From: Selaginella moellendorffii
Taxonomy: Eukaryota > Streptophyta > Lycopodiopsida > Selaginellales > Selaginellaceae
Assembly (NCBI RefSeq): GCF_000143415.4
Contig: NW_003314273.1
Coordinates: 2,761,805-2,825,804, forward strand
DNA: 64,000 nucleotides
Direction: 5' to 3'
The notes under the pieces are model-generated. The model did not search any database. It had not been told where the DNA came from and saw nothing but the letters and a program-made list of their open reading frames with translations. Below, piece after piece: positions 51,743-63,289 of this stretch (the first letter of the stretch is position 1; every line of letters begins with the position of its first letter). A program made the translations under genes and the position numbers.

Positions 51743-52907
51743 TCAAATTGCAATATATCCCACATGCTTGTAAGTATACCACCTCGCACACAAGACATAT
51801 ATCCCAAGGTTGATAGAATTGTCAGCAGCCAGTAGAAGTACTCAATGTGAGCCCTGTTGAGATTGTCATTGATCCAGTTGCCGTCAACGCGGCCACCTTT
51901 TGTACTTGTAAACTTGACCACCATCTCCACGAGCAAGCTGCTAATGAAGCTCCCGATGGAGATGGTGCTGAGATAGAGCGCCACTCCAATGCTTCGCATG
52001 GAATCCGGGGCTTGATCGTAGAAGAACTTGTTCTGGCCGACGGAGATGAAAACCTCGCAAACTCCCGTGAGCGCGTACTGGGACAAGAGCCAGAATGCGC
52101 TCATCGGGACCGTCGACTGGGGGCGATCCAAAACCGTGTTGCCTAGCCACTCGCAAGCGCTTCATCTCCACCAGCGCGGCGATGGCGATGGAGACCGTGG
52201 AGATGACCTGGCCGATCCCAATGCGCTGGAGCATCGTGATCCCTCGCTCGTTCCCCGTGATCCGGCGCGCGAATGGCACAAAGTAGCGGTCGTAGAGCGG
52301 CATGATGATGCAAATGGTGAGGGTGATGAAGAGCGTGAAGGAGGCGGCTGGGATCTGGAATCGCCCCAGATGCCGCTCCATGGTGTCGCCCTGGTTGAGG
52401 AATAAGGTGCCCACCTGGGCGAAGACGCTGCTAAAGATGAGGTTCGTGAACCAGATGGGCATCACTCGCACTAGGAGCTTCACTTCCTCGACTTGCGTCA
52501 CTGGGCACAGGCTCCACGGCTTCACTTCCTTGCTCTGCAGATCCTTCTCGCTCACCACCGCCGCCTTGTTCAGGAATCTGCTCGCGATCAATCGTAGTAA
52601 GCTAAGATTGTTCTTCTGGACTTACGTGAATTCTTTACTCCTGGGATGTGTGGGAACTGCGCCTCCTTGTCGCTCAGCTCGTACAGCTTCTCATTGTCGT
52701 CTGGAACGCTCACATTCCACTTCCTGGTGGCCGCCACCAGGACCTGAGCGACGCGGGTGAAGGAACTTCCAGCGGGCTTTTGGGTGCGATAGTTTGATCT
52801 CCCGGAGAAGAAGAGGAGGGTGGCGAGGGCGACGACAGCGGTAGCGCCGCCTCATCCCCACGTCCATCCGTAAGTCACCTGGATGTAGACGAGGGCAGTG
52901 ACCGAGA
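51743..52907 (-). pseudogene. NPF transporter copy 3, 5'-truncated
   Basis: Minus-strand exon 4 and partial exon 3 of the NPF gene at 13786-15825, with the intron near 52600. The PMSAFWLLSQYALTGVCEVF segment lost in copy 2 is kept here. Small deletions after RQHG and before FPHIRN, and the same 7-nt deletion near the end, break the frame. It is fused at 52907 to CWC25 copy 3, exactly as copy 2 is at 38485. Confidence 0.88.
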
Positions 52908-52926
52908 ACTTTGATTGTTTTCGCAG

Positions 52927-53689
52927 GTAGAGAGCAAGATGGAAGCCAAAGAGGAAAAGAAGCGATTGAAAGCACAAGTAAAAGCCGAGGAGAAGCAGAA
53001 AAGGAAGGCACTGAAGAAGAAAATGAAAGAGAACGGTGAAGCTGGCGAGCCAGAAGCAAAGAGAGCTGAGCGAAGCAGAAGAGCTGCCGAGGAGGATGAC
53101 GATGGAAACAAAGGAGCTTCCGATGAGGATGACAGGTATAGCAGGAGGAAAAGATCTGCCGAGGACAGCGACGGGGAAGACAGGCATAGAAACAAAATAG
53201 GTGCTTCTTCGCGGGATGATCGAGAAGATCGCAGCAAAAGAATTCCCGAGAGAGACGAGCAAGACAGGTACAGAAGCAACCAAGTTCGCGAGGACGATGA
53301 TAGGAGAAGTAGAAAGCGGGAGAGACACGATAGCCCAGACGTGAATGATCGGCATCGCAGGCACGAAGACAGGCACAGGGACAGGGAGGAAAACCGCGAC
53401 TCCGGCAAGCCACCGCTGCCGAGGAAGAAAGTCCAGCTGAGCGAGGAGGAGAGATGCAGCAGGACGCGGAGCTCCACGAGGAGCAGCGGTGGCAGCGGAT
53501 CAAACGCGCCTCGGCGAGCGACGCTGTCCAGGAGGAGAAGGACTCGATCAAGTCGGGGAAGAACTTCCTGGACGAGACGAACAGGAGTGTTTATGGCACC
53601 GAGAATGGAGGCAGTGCCTCGGTCGCGGATACTTTGCATCGGCGATCGCACTACCGCGAGAAGTTCACGCGTTTAGGCGATCATAGAGA
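52927..53689 (+). pseudogene. CWC25: CWC25-like splicing factor fragment, copy 3
   Basis: Starts MEAKEEKKRLKAQVKAEEK near 52939. It carries the 19-nt deletion after LSEEE shared with copy 1, and a further deletion near 53669 that removes the NAF part of the end. Frame broken. Confidence 0.75.
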
Positions 53690-53836
53690 TGATCGCGTAG
53701 AGATGGCAAAGAAACCTTTTGGGTGTAAACCATCATCGACTAAAGAACCATTTGAAGTTCTTTTAGTATGAGAGGTCATGGAATTTATTGACAATTGGAA
53801 GAATCATCGATGAATGGAGCCTTTTCATTTCTATCG

Positions 53837-54136
53837 CTAGTATCTAGTGCCAGGGATGAGAGTATCGAAGAAGTGGAGCCTTGGGTCTTGATGCTGTGGG
53901 ATACAACCACTGCCCATCACTCCTCCCCCTTGGTTCTTGTGATCCTGAGCTTGGATCTTGCTGCTTGCCCCTTGGTTGTGCGCTCCTGACGAGGGATCCT
54001 GGTGGAATTGCTCTTGATCTGGCGAATTCGCGGAGGAGGAAGGCGAGTCGTGATGGAAGTGATGGACTCGAGCCTCGTAGATCGCTGCAGTGGCCGTGGC
54101 AGCCGCCATAGTTGCCATAGATTTGAAGTAAGCCAT
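53837..54136 (-). CDS. Orphan small protein, 99 residues, His-rich, second intact copy
   Basis: Matches 29364-29663 over the full length with a few changes (for example SPDQEQFHQD). It has the same start context (ATCTATGGCTTACTTC) and the same end, IPGTRY. Family unknown. The frame is preserved across at least one inversion and duplication. Confidence 0.55.
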   Translation of the reverse strand: MAYFKSMATMAAATATAAIYEARVHHFHHDSPSSSANSPDQEQFHQDPSSGAHNQGASSKIQAQDHKNQGGGVMGSGCIPQHQDPRLHFFDTLIPGTRY

Positions 54137-54609
54137 AGATCCTGTAATCTATAGCATAGAATTGACGCGAATTGGAGGAGAGGATCTGGATGCTAGCGCT
54201 ACTGGCTACCGGATTGATCGATCGATCGATCGAATTGGAGGGAGCGGAGATGGGAGGGGATGAGATCGCAGAGCACAGGCTGTGCCACCAAACGAGGAAT
54301 GGTACTTTTATTGCGTCAATCGAAAGCGTGGAGCCAGGCGTGGTCAAGAACACACGCTAGTGGCAGCGAATCTATGCAAGCCACGTGTCTTTTTGTGCGT
54401 ACGCGGCGAGATTCCAGCCCCTTGACGCGCCAGTTTTTTCTAGAAATTGAAAAGCGTCTTGATTGGATTTTTCCCAATCAAACTTCGAGGATTTGATTGA
54501 GAGTGATCAGCATCAATTGGATTGGATCATCCAGGACCCTCTTGTGAAATTCTGCTCTATGCTGGTTTTATCTCTGGATTGAGATAGTTATCCTTACCTC
54601 AAAACCAAG

Positions 54610-55040
54610 TTTTCAGAATTGGTTGTACAAGTGATTGGTGTGCGGTTTGCTGTTTGGATCATTTCTGAGGGATTTCGCTTTGTGTAGAACAGTGTGCCCC
54701 TGGAAAGTCTGAAATTTCTTAGTTTTGAAGTGTGGCGGGACTAGATTCTTAGATGCTGGCAAAAAATTCTCTCCATCTAATGTAAATTCAGTACTAGCAA
54801 ACATAATATGCGATTCCCACTGGCAAAGCTTTTGTACTGGTGTGATTTCACGGTTTGAAGAATCTTTACCGATCGCGATCGCGTATTAATTTATAGCCCC
54901 ACTTTCGACATGCATGTTTGAATTTTACAAATGGAAATCCCAAAGTTGCAAAGACGATGGTGGTGTAGGTCAAGACACTAATCTCCGAATCGATGATTGT
55001 TTCAAGGCACTAGCCAAGATTGCATCAACAGATATGCTTT
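54610..55040 (+). pseudogene. CVNH-B copy 4, decayed
   Basis: First-half traces lie at 54620-54720 (LVVQVIGVRFAVWIISEG and EQCAPGKSEIS) and the second half at 54955-55000 (CKDDGGVGQDTNLRIDDC). Stops throughout. PPR-B follows at 55058. Confidence 0.6.
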
Positions 55041-55057
55041 TTTTCTCATAGAGAGCA

Positions 55058-55860
55058 ATGTATGGTCAAGAGGTTTTATTGGATGGAATAAAAAAGTGTA
55101 GCAATCTATCTGCAGCTTGTAAGCTTCACAATGACATCAAGCACCTCCTTGCGGCAGGAGATTGTTTGGCATCCAATTTTCTGGTGCAAATGTATCGGAG
55201 GTGTGGATGCCATCTAGATCGAGGAATGGAATGCCATGCCGCATCAAACAGCTATCTTGACCAAGCAAAGCAGTTGTTTGATCGAATGGAACCTTGCTTC
55301 ATGGTGGAACATGCCTTCTCTCGGCATGGCTTACTCCTGTTTTTGATTCCATGAGATGAATGCAATGATAGTATGACACAAACGGGCATTTGGATAAAGC
55401 AATGTATCTTTGAGCTTATGCCGGAAAGGAGCTAATCTCTTTATCAAAGACCACCGACATATGCCAATTAAGGACTCTGTTTATGCCGAGAGATCTTGTT
55501 TCTTGGAACTCTCATGCCCAAGCTGGGCATTTTCAGGAGGCGAAGAACATCTTTTCCAACATGCCAGAGTTTGCTCCTCTGTCTTTCACGCCCATTCAGT
55601 GCGTTGGCCACCCTCATAAGGATTTGGTTGCGTCTACTGCTCTGCTTGTCATCTTGGCGGAGAGTGGCTGCTTCACGCAGATCACGACGACAGTCGAGGC
55701 TGAGCAGAATTTTTACAGCATGCAGCGTTTATGCTGCGCTTGTATTCTCAAGAACGGACTCATGACGCCGAAGCCATATATTTAGGTCTGCCTGATCAAG
55801 GCGATCATTTAGTCCGGCAACATCTAAAGAATCTCTTTGATGAATGACGAGACGAGGTTA
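55058..55860 (+). pseudogene. PPR-B copy 5, decayed
   Basis: MYGQEVLLDGIKKCSNLSAA begins at 55058 and is open for 98 codons, with deletions. Later repeats lie in other frames (HAQAGHFQEAKNIFSNM, VASTALLVILAES). Closest to the copy at 27780-28550, sharing its deletions. Confidence 0.7.
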
Positions 55861-56052
55861 CGTGGACCGCCATGCTGACAGGGTATGTTAACTACCAGAA
55901 GTTGGAGGAAGCGTTCGAAACAATGCCGATCACAGCGTAGATTGTGCTCATAGCCGAATCCTACGTGGACTACATGGCAAAAAATTTTGCTCCATAAAGG
56001 TTGATTTGCCAATAAATCTCAGCGTTTCTACTTCAAGAAACTAATTTTTAGA

Positions 56053-56397
56053 ATGGGTGTGCGATTGATAGTTTCCATTGTTGCCTCGCTTGCTGCTTTG
56101 ATCATTCCTAAAACATTTGGGTGTGGGGATTTCTCACTTACTTGTAATATATTTAAATCAAGCGCAACCAAAATTCATTTAAAATGGTGTCTCCCTGGAA
56201 AATCTAAGATTTATCTGGACTTGGACAATCACATCCACAATGATAATGGGAATTTAAAGTGTGGCGGGGCAAATTTCTTAGAAACATGCACGCCCATAGG
56301 TTACAGATATAACAATGAAACCATTTCAAGGTTGGTCTACTATGCGACGTGCCAAGACAACAGTGGTGCGAATCATGAAACTAATCTCCGACGATGA
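56053..56397 (+). pseudogene. CVNH-A copy 5, frameshift near the end
   Basis: Signal peptide and first half are intact (MGVRLIVSIVASLAALIIPK, CLPGKSKIYLDLDNHI). A small deletion after HETNL (near 56390) shifts the frame, and the product ends LRR, losing the last two cysteines. PPR-A copy 5 starts 27 bp after the original stop position. Confidence 0.78.
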
Positions 56398-56467
56398 TTG
56401 TTTCTACAACAACCAAGGAACCATCCAAGATTGTGCATGATTATGTGGTTTTTTCTAACAGAGAACC

Positions 56468-58316
56468 ATGTTAACACTAGATTGTCGAGAGCTTTTGTTG
56501 GATGCAATAAAGAAGTGTACCAATCTATCCACAGCCTCTAAGCTTCACAATGAGATTCAGCACCTCCTCGCGGCAGGAGACTGCTTGGCATGCAATTTGG
56601 TGGTGCAAATGTATGGGAGGTGTGGATGCCCAGAAGCAGCATGGCAAATCTTCCGCGGCTCTACATCACGGAATCGATTCTCGTGGAATGCCATGCTCTC
56701 TGCCTTCGCATCAAACAGCCATCTTGACCAAGCAAAGCAGTTGTTTGATCGAATGCCCGAATGGGATGTTGCTTCATGGTCGATCATGATCACTGCCTTC
56801 TCTAGGCATGGCTTACTCCTACAGGCAAAAGAAGTTTTCGATTCCATGAGAGAGAGAGAGGCCTTGTAGCATGGAATGCAATGATCTTAGCATATGCCAC
56901 AAACGGGCATTTGGATAAAGCAATGTAGCTCTTTGAGCTGATGCCAGAAAGGAGCTTAATCTCTTGGACCACAATTCTATCCAAATCTACCAGCTTGGTT
57001 CAAGTAACGACACTCTTCAGCTCCATGCCTGAGAGAGATCTTGTTGCTTGGAACTCTCAGCTATCAGCACTTGCCCAGGCTGGGCATTTGCAGGAGGCGA
57101 AGGGCATCTTCTCCAACATGCCAGAATTTGATGCTCTGTCTTTTATGTCCATGATTCAGTGCTTTGGCCAGCACGGGCTTTTGGAAGATGCCAAGTGTTT
57201 CTTCCTCGCGCTGCCTCACAAGGATTTGGTTGCCTCCACGGTTTTGCTTGTCGTCTTGGTGGAAAGTGGCTGCTTTCACGAGGCAAAGAATCTGTTTGAG
57301 TCGATGGAGTGTATAGATGTGGTTTCATGCGCGGTAATCCTGTCCGCTTACGCAGATCACGACGACAGCAGCATCGCGGAGGCTGAGCAAATTTTTTACA
57401 ACATGCAGCGCCAGAACGCGTTTGCTTGCACTGCAATGCTGCGCTTGTATTCTCGGCGAGGACGGACTCACGACGCCGAAGCCGTATATTTAGGTCTGCC
57501 TGACCAAGGCGAGCATTTAGTCCCGGCAACCGCTCTCATTACAGCATATGCTTGCAACGGGTATCTGGAAAAAGCAAAGAAACTCTTTGATGGAATGAAG
57601 GAGCGAAACGAGGTTACGTGGACTGCCATGCTGACAGGATATGTAAACAACACAGGATAGAAGACGCCCTGTGGATTTTCGAAAAAATGCCGGGTCACAG
57701 CGAGATACCGCTGACGGCATATGCCCGAAGTGGACATATGCTTTTTGCTAAGAGAATTTTTGACAACTCCAATGAAAAGAGTGCTATTGCTTTTAATGCT
57801 CTCTTATCTGGTTTTTCATCAAATTCGCAGTTACTGGAAGCCAAAAGTGTGTTCGATTCAATCCAAGAAAGAAACCAATCTTCATGGAGTGCAATGCTTT
57901 CTGCATATACCCTAAACGGGCATTTGGATATGGCAAATCGGATATTCTTAGCAATGCCGGACATGGTCACTACCAATACACCTGATGAAGCTAGCTTAAC
58001 AGCTTTGCTCACGTCATGTGCTCACAAAGGCACTGCTGCCATAGCTCGGGATCTCTTTGTGTCTTTCCAGTTTGATCACTCCATCAAACCCTCAAAGCAA
58101 CACTACTCTTGTATGATTGGTGTCCTTGTCCGGTCAGGGTATATCCAAGACACTGAGAATCTTCTGTGGGAGATGCCATACTACCCAGATTCCATGGATT
58201 GGAAGTGCTTGCTTGGAGCTGTAGTGAGTGGAGATGCAATGAAAAATGCCATTAGTGTGGAGCCTAGTAATAGTGCTCCAAATGTTCTTATTGCCAATTC
58301 TCACATAGTTACATAG
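56468..58316 (+). pseudogene. PPR-A copy 5, several lesions
   Basis: Starts normally (MLTLDCRELLLDAIKKCTNL). Lesions: a 2-bp gain in the GAGAGA run near 56850; CAG to TAG near 56926; a 1-bp loss in AACAACCACAGG near 57650; in-frame losses near 57714; and 123 bp lost near 57964. The E-like end is still readable to position 58316. Confidence 0.9.
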
Positions 58317-58368
58317 CTTAGATATTTTCAAGAGATTATATCAATTTTTACAACTATATCAAATTTTC

Positions 58369-59154
58369 TTACAAGGTGCCATGGTTTTGGTTGGCTATTT
58401 GATCGGCATTTATAAAGATCCCATGGAATCCATATGGAACTCCAGCAAGCAACTCTATAAAAGCCACTGTCTCAAGCATGGGCATTTGGCATCCATGACC
58501 AAAAGCTCCAAGACACCATTTTTCTCATCATGGACGTAGCTTAAGACATATCCATCGCCTTCCTCCTCGCCATTCGCCACAAAACTTACCACGTTCGAAT
58601 CTCCTCGACGCCACAATGCATGGCTCCTTGAGGTCCAGGTCACTTGTTCCATCAATTACCACCTTGGGCAGCCGTGGAGCATCCAGATCGACCTTGGCCA
58701 GGCCGGAGAATCTGGGCCATGGCCCATAGTAGCGCATGTAGACGTACTGGTTCTTCTGCCCCAGGAATTTCTGGTTGATCTTTCCAAAATCCAGTCCCGC
58801 CGAGCACATGTGTTGCTTCCACGACCATCCAGATTGAAGGTCCAGGTGGAGCTCGTGCAATCTGTTGGACAATCCGGCGAAATCATCAAACAGATGTTCT
58901 ACTGGCACAATGGATGAGCTGAGCACGACGATCTTGTCCGTCCCTTCCTCCCAGGCGTGGATGTAGTGGAATTACATCCAATCCAGGACGTCAATCCAGA
59001 AGATCCTACGGCCGGGATGCCAAATCTGGGACCCTTTTGGGCAGTATCTCCATCAATGACCAGTTTGTTCTCGAGCACTACATCCTGGAAATTCATCTCT
59101 TTTCCTTCTGTCTGGGCTTGCCCAGAAGTAATGGAGGTGGGGATTGATCACTGA
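58369..59154 (-). pseudogene. CCD copy 7, 3' half only
   Basis: A minus-strand remnant from the VVLENKL region to the stop, with frame changes and the same loss of GEPFF as copy 4 at 24541. The end of the duplicated block lies at about 59154. Confidence 0.88.
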
Positions 59155-59746
59155 AGTTAACCAACCAAAGATTTCTATTTTTGATGAGCACACGTGAAAT
59201 CTAGGCTATTATTCATGTAAAATCTAACCTTGGGCTTCACTAATCTGCCTACTACCTCCTAATGCATTTTTCAATGTAATCCTCACCTAGTTGTTAGTGA
59301 GTGGTTGAACCATTTGATGTGGCAGTTAACTGAGGTGTATGCATGGCAAGAGTAAAGTGAGGGGTTATGCACTAAAAATCTCACAATGGGTATTTAAGAT
59401 TATGTATGCTATTATATGTGGGATTTTGGGCAAAAAATATATATGTGCATTATTCTAAAATAAAGTTACAGTGCTAAGAATTTTATATAAAATTTTAGGA
59501 AGAATGATTTGAATTTCATTAGATAGAGTTGTGGTACATAGTGAAGTTTTAGTGATTTTTTGTTTTCATTGTCATTTTCATTAACAATTCTAGTTATTCC
59601 TAATATGTATTTTTGCCAAATTGATTTATTTTAAAATTGTTCTAGTTTTTTATTCTAGGAATTTTGGCTTATAATTTGTACTTTAAATCACTAGTGCTCC
59701 TATTGGACAATGCTCTTGTTAGCTAGTGTTGCAATTATGTTGTGAA
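59155..59746. other. AT-rich single-copy DNA
   Basis: No gene, cassette repeat or element end is recognised. It follows the last cassette directly. Confidence 0.5.
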
Positions 59747-59995
59747 TCTCATTTAAACTCATGTTATAGAGTCAACAATAGTGTTATAAATTTGGTAACT
59801 TCTTCTTGAGTACCTCTCATCTTGAGTAGCCATCCTATGAACTTTTTGAGAAATAATTATAAAAAGTTTAGTGAAGTATCTAACTTATAGTTCTGGTGTT
59901 GTGTGTGATACGAACCACAAGATGAGAGGTACTCAAGAAGAAGTTACCAAATTTATAACACTATTGTTGACTCTATAACATGAGTTTAAATGAGA
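59747..59995. repeat. 78-bp perfect inverted repeat
   Basis: Arms 59747-59824 and 59918-59995 are exact reverse complements, separated by 93 bases. A transcript would form a long perfect hairpin. No target duplication was identified. Confidence 0.95.
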
Positions 59996-61525
59996 ATCGT
60001 GGAATGGAAATCATTACTGAATGCTTGTGATAGTCAAGAGGTTGATTCTTAGTTAGAATTGTAGGAAGTTGTTAATCTCACAATCTTTGTGAGGATAAAG
60101 TGAAGATAGATTTTTTTGTGACAAAGTTTACAAGCCATTCTTCTTTATAGTGGAAGAACTACATCAAAGCTAATCCAAAGCCACACTTCATTTGTCAAGA
60201 AGTTTGAACAAGTTGATCTCGTAAATCAGCTATTAGAGATTCGGTAGGGCACTTTGTTTTTGGATGTGTATGCCCGCAAGTTCTGTGATCTTTGCCTTAG
60301 TTTCACAGGCACCTATAATTAATTGTTAAACATGCAATGTTTCATCAAAGGATTGAATTCAATAGATGTGCAGTATAAGGTCAAGAAGGATTTTCTAGCA
60401 ACATTGACTAATGCTATCACTAAGGCTCAGATCTTTTTGCCCAAACCGTTAGTCAACTTGTTCAACTCCAGTCAATGGGATGGTCTACAGGGTGATAACT
60501 AACTTGCCAATGCTTCATATTTGAGGAAGAAACAGCTGTTGTTCCATTGTGGCTCGAAGCATAAAGATGGCAGTAAGGCTAAGAAACTTCGTTTGGACCA
60601 ACAAAAGAAGGACAAGGTAGAAAGCAATTGTTTTTGTTGCCATAAGGCTGGACATCAGAGCAAAGATTGTTCTAAAGGGGTCAATAAATGATAAAGTGAC
60701 TGTGATGGAAGTTAAAGGCAATGATGTGAGTGATAGTGTTTTTAGGGCTGCATTACTTCAAGTTAGGCATTCATGAGCCACAAATTTGATGCCATATAGT
60801 GGAATTAACCTAATCACAACAAAGAGTTGTATATTGTGATTGTTGCTGTGAAAGAATGGCAATATTATTTGTATGGATCAAGCTTCCATATCGATTTTGT
60901 TCATCAATCTTTCTAGATGTGGATCTTCGAGGCCACCTTGCTCGTTGGCAAGAGTTCCTGCAGGAAATATCAATTAAGATCCAGTACAAGCATGGAGGTG
61001 ACAATAAAGTGGTTGATGCATTATCCAAGATGGTAAATTCTATTTCATTCGTAAAGCTATTTAGCAATCTCTTGGATGAGCTTAAGGAGTTTGTTGACTT
61101 CAACTCCTTTATCATTGATATTTGTGCTAAAGTTTTGTTGAGGGACCCCTCTACATATTTGAAGGGTGACAAGTTTGCATCATTTGAGATATGAGATGGA
61201 ATCCTAGTGAAGAAGGGACATATAGTGGTTCTTCGTGTTGACAAACTCATCAAACGGATTTTGGTTGAGTGTCATGATGTGCCAAGTGCTGGGCATTCGG
61301 GGGTATTAAGAACATATATATTGGTGAAGAGGTATTTCTTTTGGCCTGGGATGAAGTCAGATGTTGAGAAGTACATACGTGGTTGTTTGACTTGCCAATT
61401 GGTCAAAGTTAATCATTAGAAGCTTATCATTCTTTACGTATACCCAAGAATAAGTGGGATAACATTTCAATGGACTTTATCATTAGTTTGCCCAAAACCT
61501 TTCGAGGAAATGATGCTATTTGGGT

Positions 61526-63289
61526 GTAAGTGACTAAATTTTCCATTTTACTTTAGTCACTTAACCACGCCTTCAACCATTTGGAAGAGTCTCACTCACA
61601 ACCTTTGTAAGTCCTATTTTGGACTTAAGGACTTGCTAGCCCCAAGAATGGCATCCATGCCACTCAACCATTGCACTTGGTCTAAGTGCTCCACGTGTCT
61701 GATCCCATGACCGACACCCCAAAGTACCACTGACATCTCTGCCTGTTACGCTAAGGTTATGCCCCTTCACCTTGGTCACACTGGTGGTCTAACACCACCT
61801 ACATCACAGTCCCGTTTCTCAAAGACTTGGCTATCCATCCATGAGTGATCATCCCAGATCCACTCCTTAGTATCCTTAGGATGCCCGCAGGCATAGGGAA
61901 TAACCTTCCCTAATATCCCTTTTGCGATCCCCACTAAGTCCTTTTCTGTCCATGGCCGTGTTTGCCAACACTGGCACTGGATCAAGGCCCACGGGCCCGA
62001 CCACTAAGTCCCATGGACCTCTGGGACTTCCTCACTGTGTGACTGTGCGCTTGGTCACCACACCAGAGGGCTACTCCTCTTCCTTTCCATAGTTTGGGCT
62101 TTTGGGATAACATTTCGGAACACCGTAGCCCTACGTGAACCTCATGGGTACTCTCCTCGCCTTCCGCCTTTGGGTGCTCTAGCCATGGGCTTAGAGCGAG
62201 GTTCCATTGAGCCACGCTAGGTATCCAAGTAGGTAATGCCACCCACACTTGGACTAGGAGCATCGACCATTCGATCTCCTAGGGGAATTAGAGCCGGCTC
62301 TTGAACACTTCACCAAGCGACCCCGCTTGTCGGTCCGTATTCACTCTAGTCTTGGACTTCCTAGTGGTTATCCCATCACCCAACACCTGGGTATAACCTT
62401 TCTAGGACAAACTAGCCTTTCCTGGCCAAACTGGCTCCATTGGAGTCCTCCCCCTACTATACTTTTGGAGCTCACCAAACCCCCCAAGGTCTAGGAGACA
62501 AACGCTTTGGGCTTTCACCCTCTCAAACTTGAACTCGGACTCGGACTCGAACTCAGACTCAGACTCGAGCTTGGGCTCGGTCTCGGTCTCGGCCTCGGCT
62601 TCGGTCTCGGTCTCGGTCTCGGTCTCGGTCCCGGTCTCGGTCCCGGTCCCGGTCTCGGTCTCAGTCCTGGTCCCGGTCTTGGTCTCGGTCTCAATCTCGA
62701 CTTCGGACTCCATCTCAGGTCCTTCTCAGACTCCATCTCGTGTCCATCTCAGACTCCATCTCGGTCCATCTCGGACTCCATCTCAGGTCCATCTCGGACT
62801 CCATCTCGGACTCCATCTCAGGTCCATCTCGGATTCCATCTTGGGTCCATCTCGGACTCCATCTCGGGTCCATCTCGAACTCCATCTCGGACTCCATCTC
62901 GGGTCCATCTCGGACCCCATCTCTGACTCCATCTCAGACTCCATCTCGGGTCCATCTTAGACTCCATCTTGGTCCATCTCGGACTCCATCTCGGTCTTCA
63001 TCTCAGGTCCATCTCGGACTCCATCTTGGACTCCATCTCGGGTCCATCTCGGACTCTATCTTGGGTCCCTTTTCTAGAGATTCTCTTATGGCTTGCTTCA
63101 TACTCGTTCCTTAAGCACTCTATTGGGAGTTCCACTCCCGCTCTTGACCTTTCAAGTTGAAGTTTTTAGTCCAAACGTGTTATGTTCGCTTGACTTTCGC
63201 TTCGGCCACTACCATGTGGTGCCCTTTCGGCTCCACTTTGGGGCTTAGGGATTTGTGTCTCACATTGGGTTGTTATGGATTGTTTGATG
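61526..63289. other. 1.76-kb insert splitting the gypsy integrase
   Basis: It separates two parts of the integrase core. The left edge has a perfect 12-bp inverted repeat (TAAGTGACTAAA and TTTAGTCACTTA, 61527-61564). The insert is C-rich with a repeat array near its right side. Minus-strand open frames at 61776-62263 have no recognised family. It may be a nonautonomous element. Confidence 0.5.
62520..63070. repeat. Minisatellite array, two unit types
   Basis: From 62525 to about 62705 the unit is a hexamer, CTCGGT with variants (CTCGGA, CTCAGA, CCCGGT). From 62705 to 63070 it changes to 11-12 bp units, GACTCCATCTCG and GGTCCATCTCG. Open frames with Glu-Thr or Leu-Gly repeats across it are by-products of the repeat. 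Confidence 0.93.

Noticed and set aside
62402-62960. Open frames rich in Glu-Thr, Gly-Leu or Ser-Asp
   Set aside because: They follow from the hexamer minisatellite, which stays open in several frames at once.
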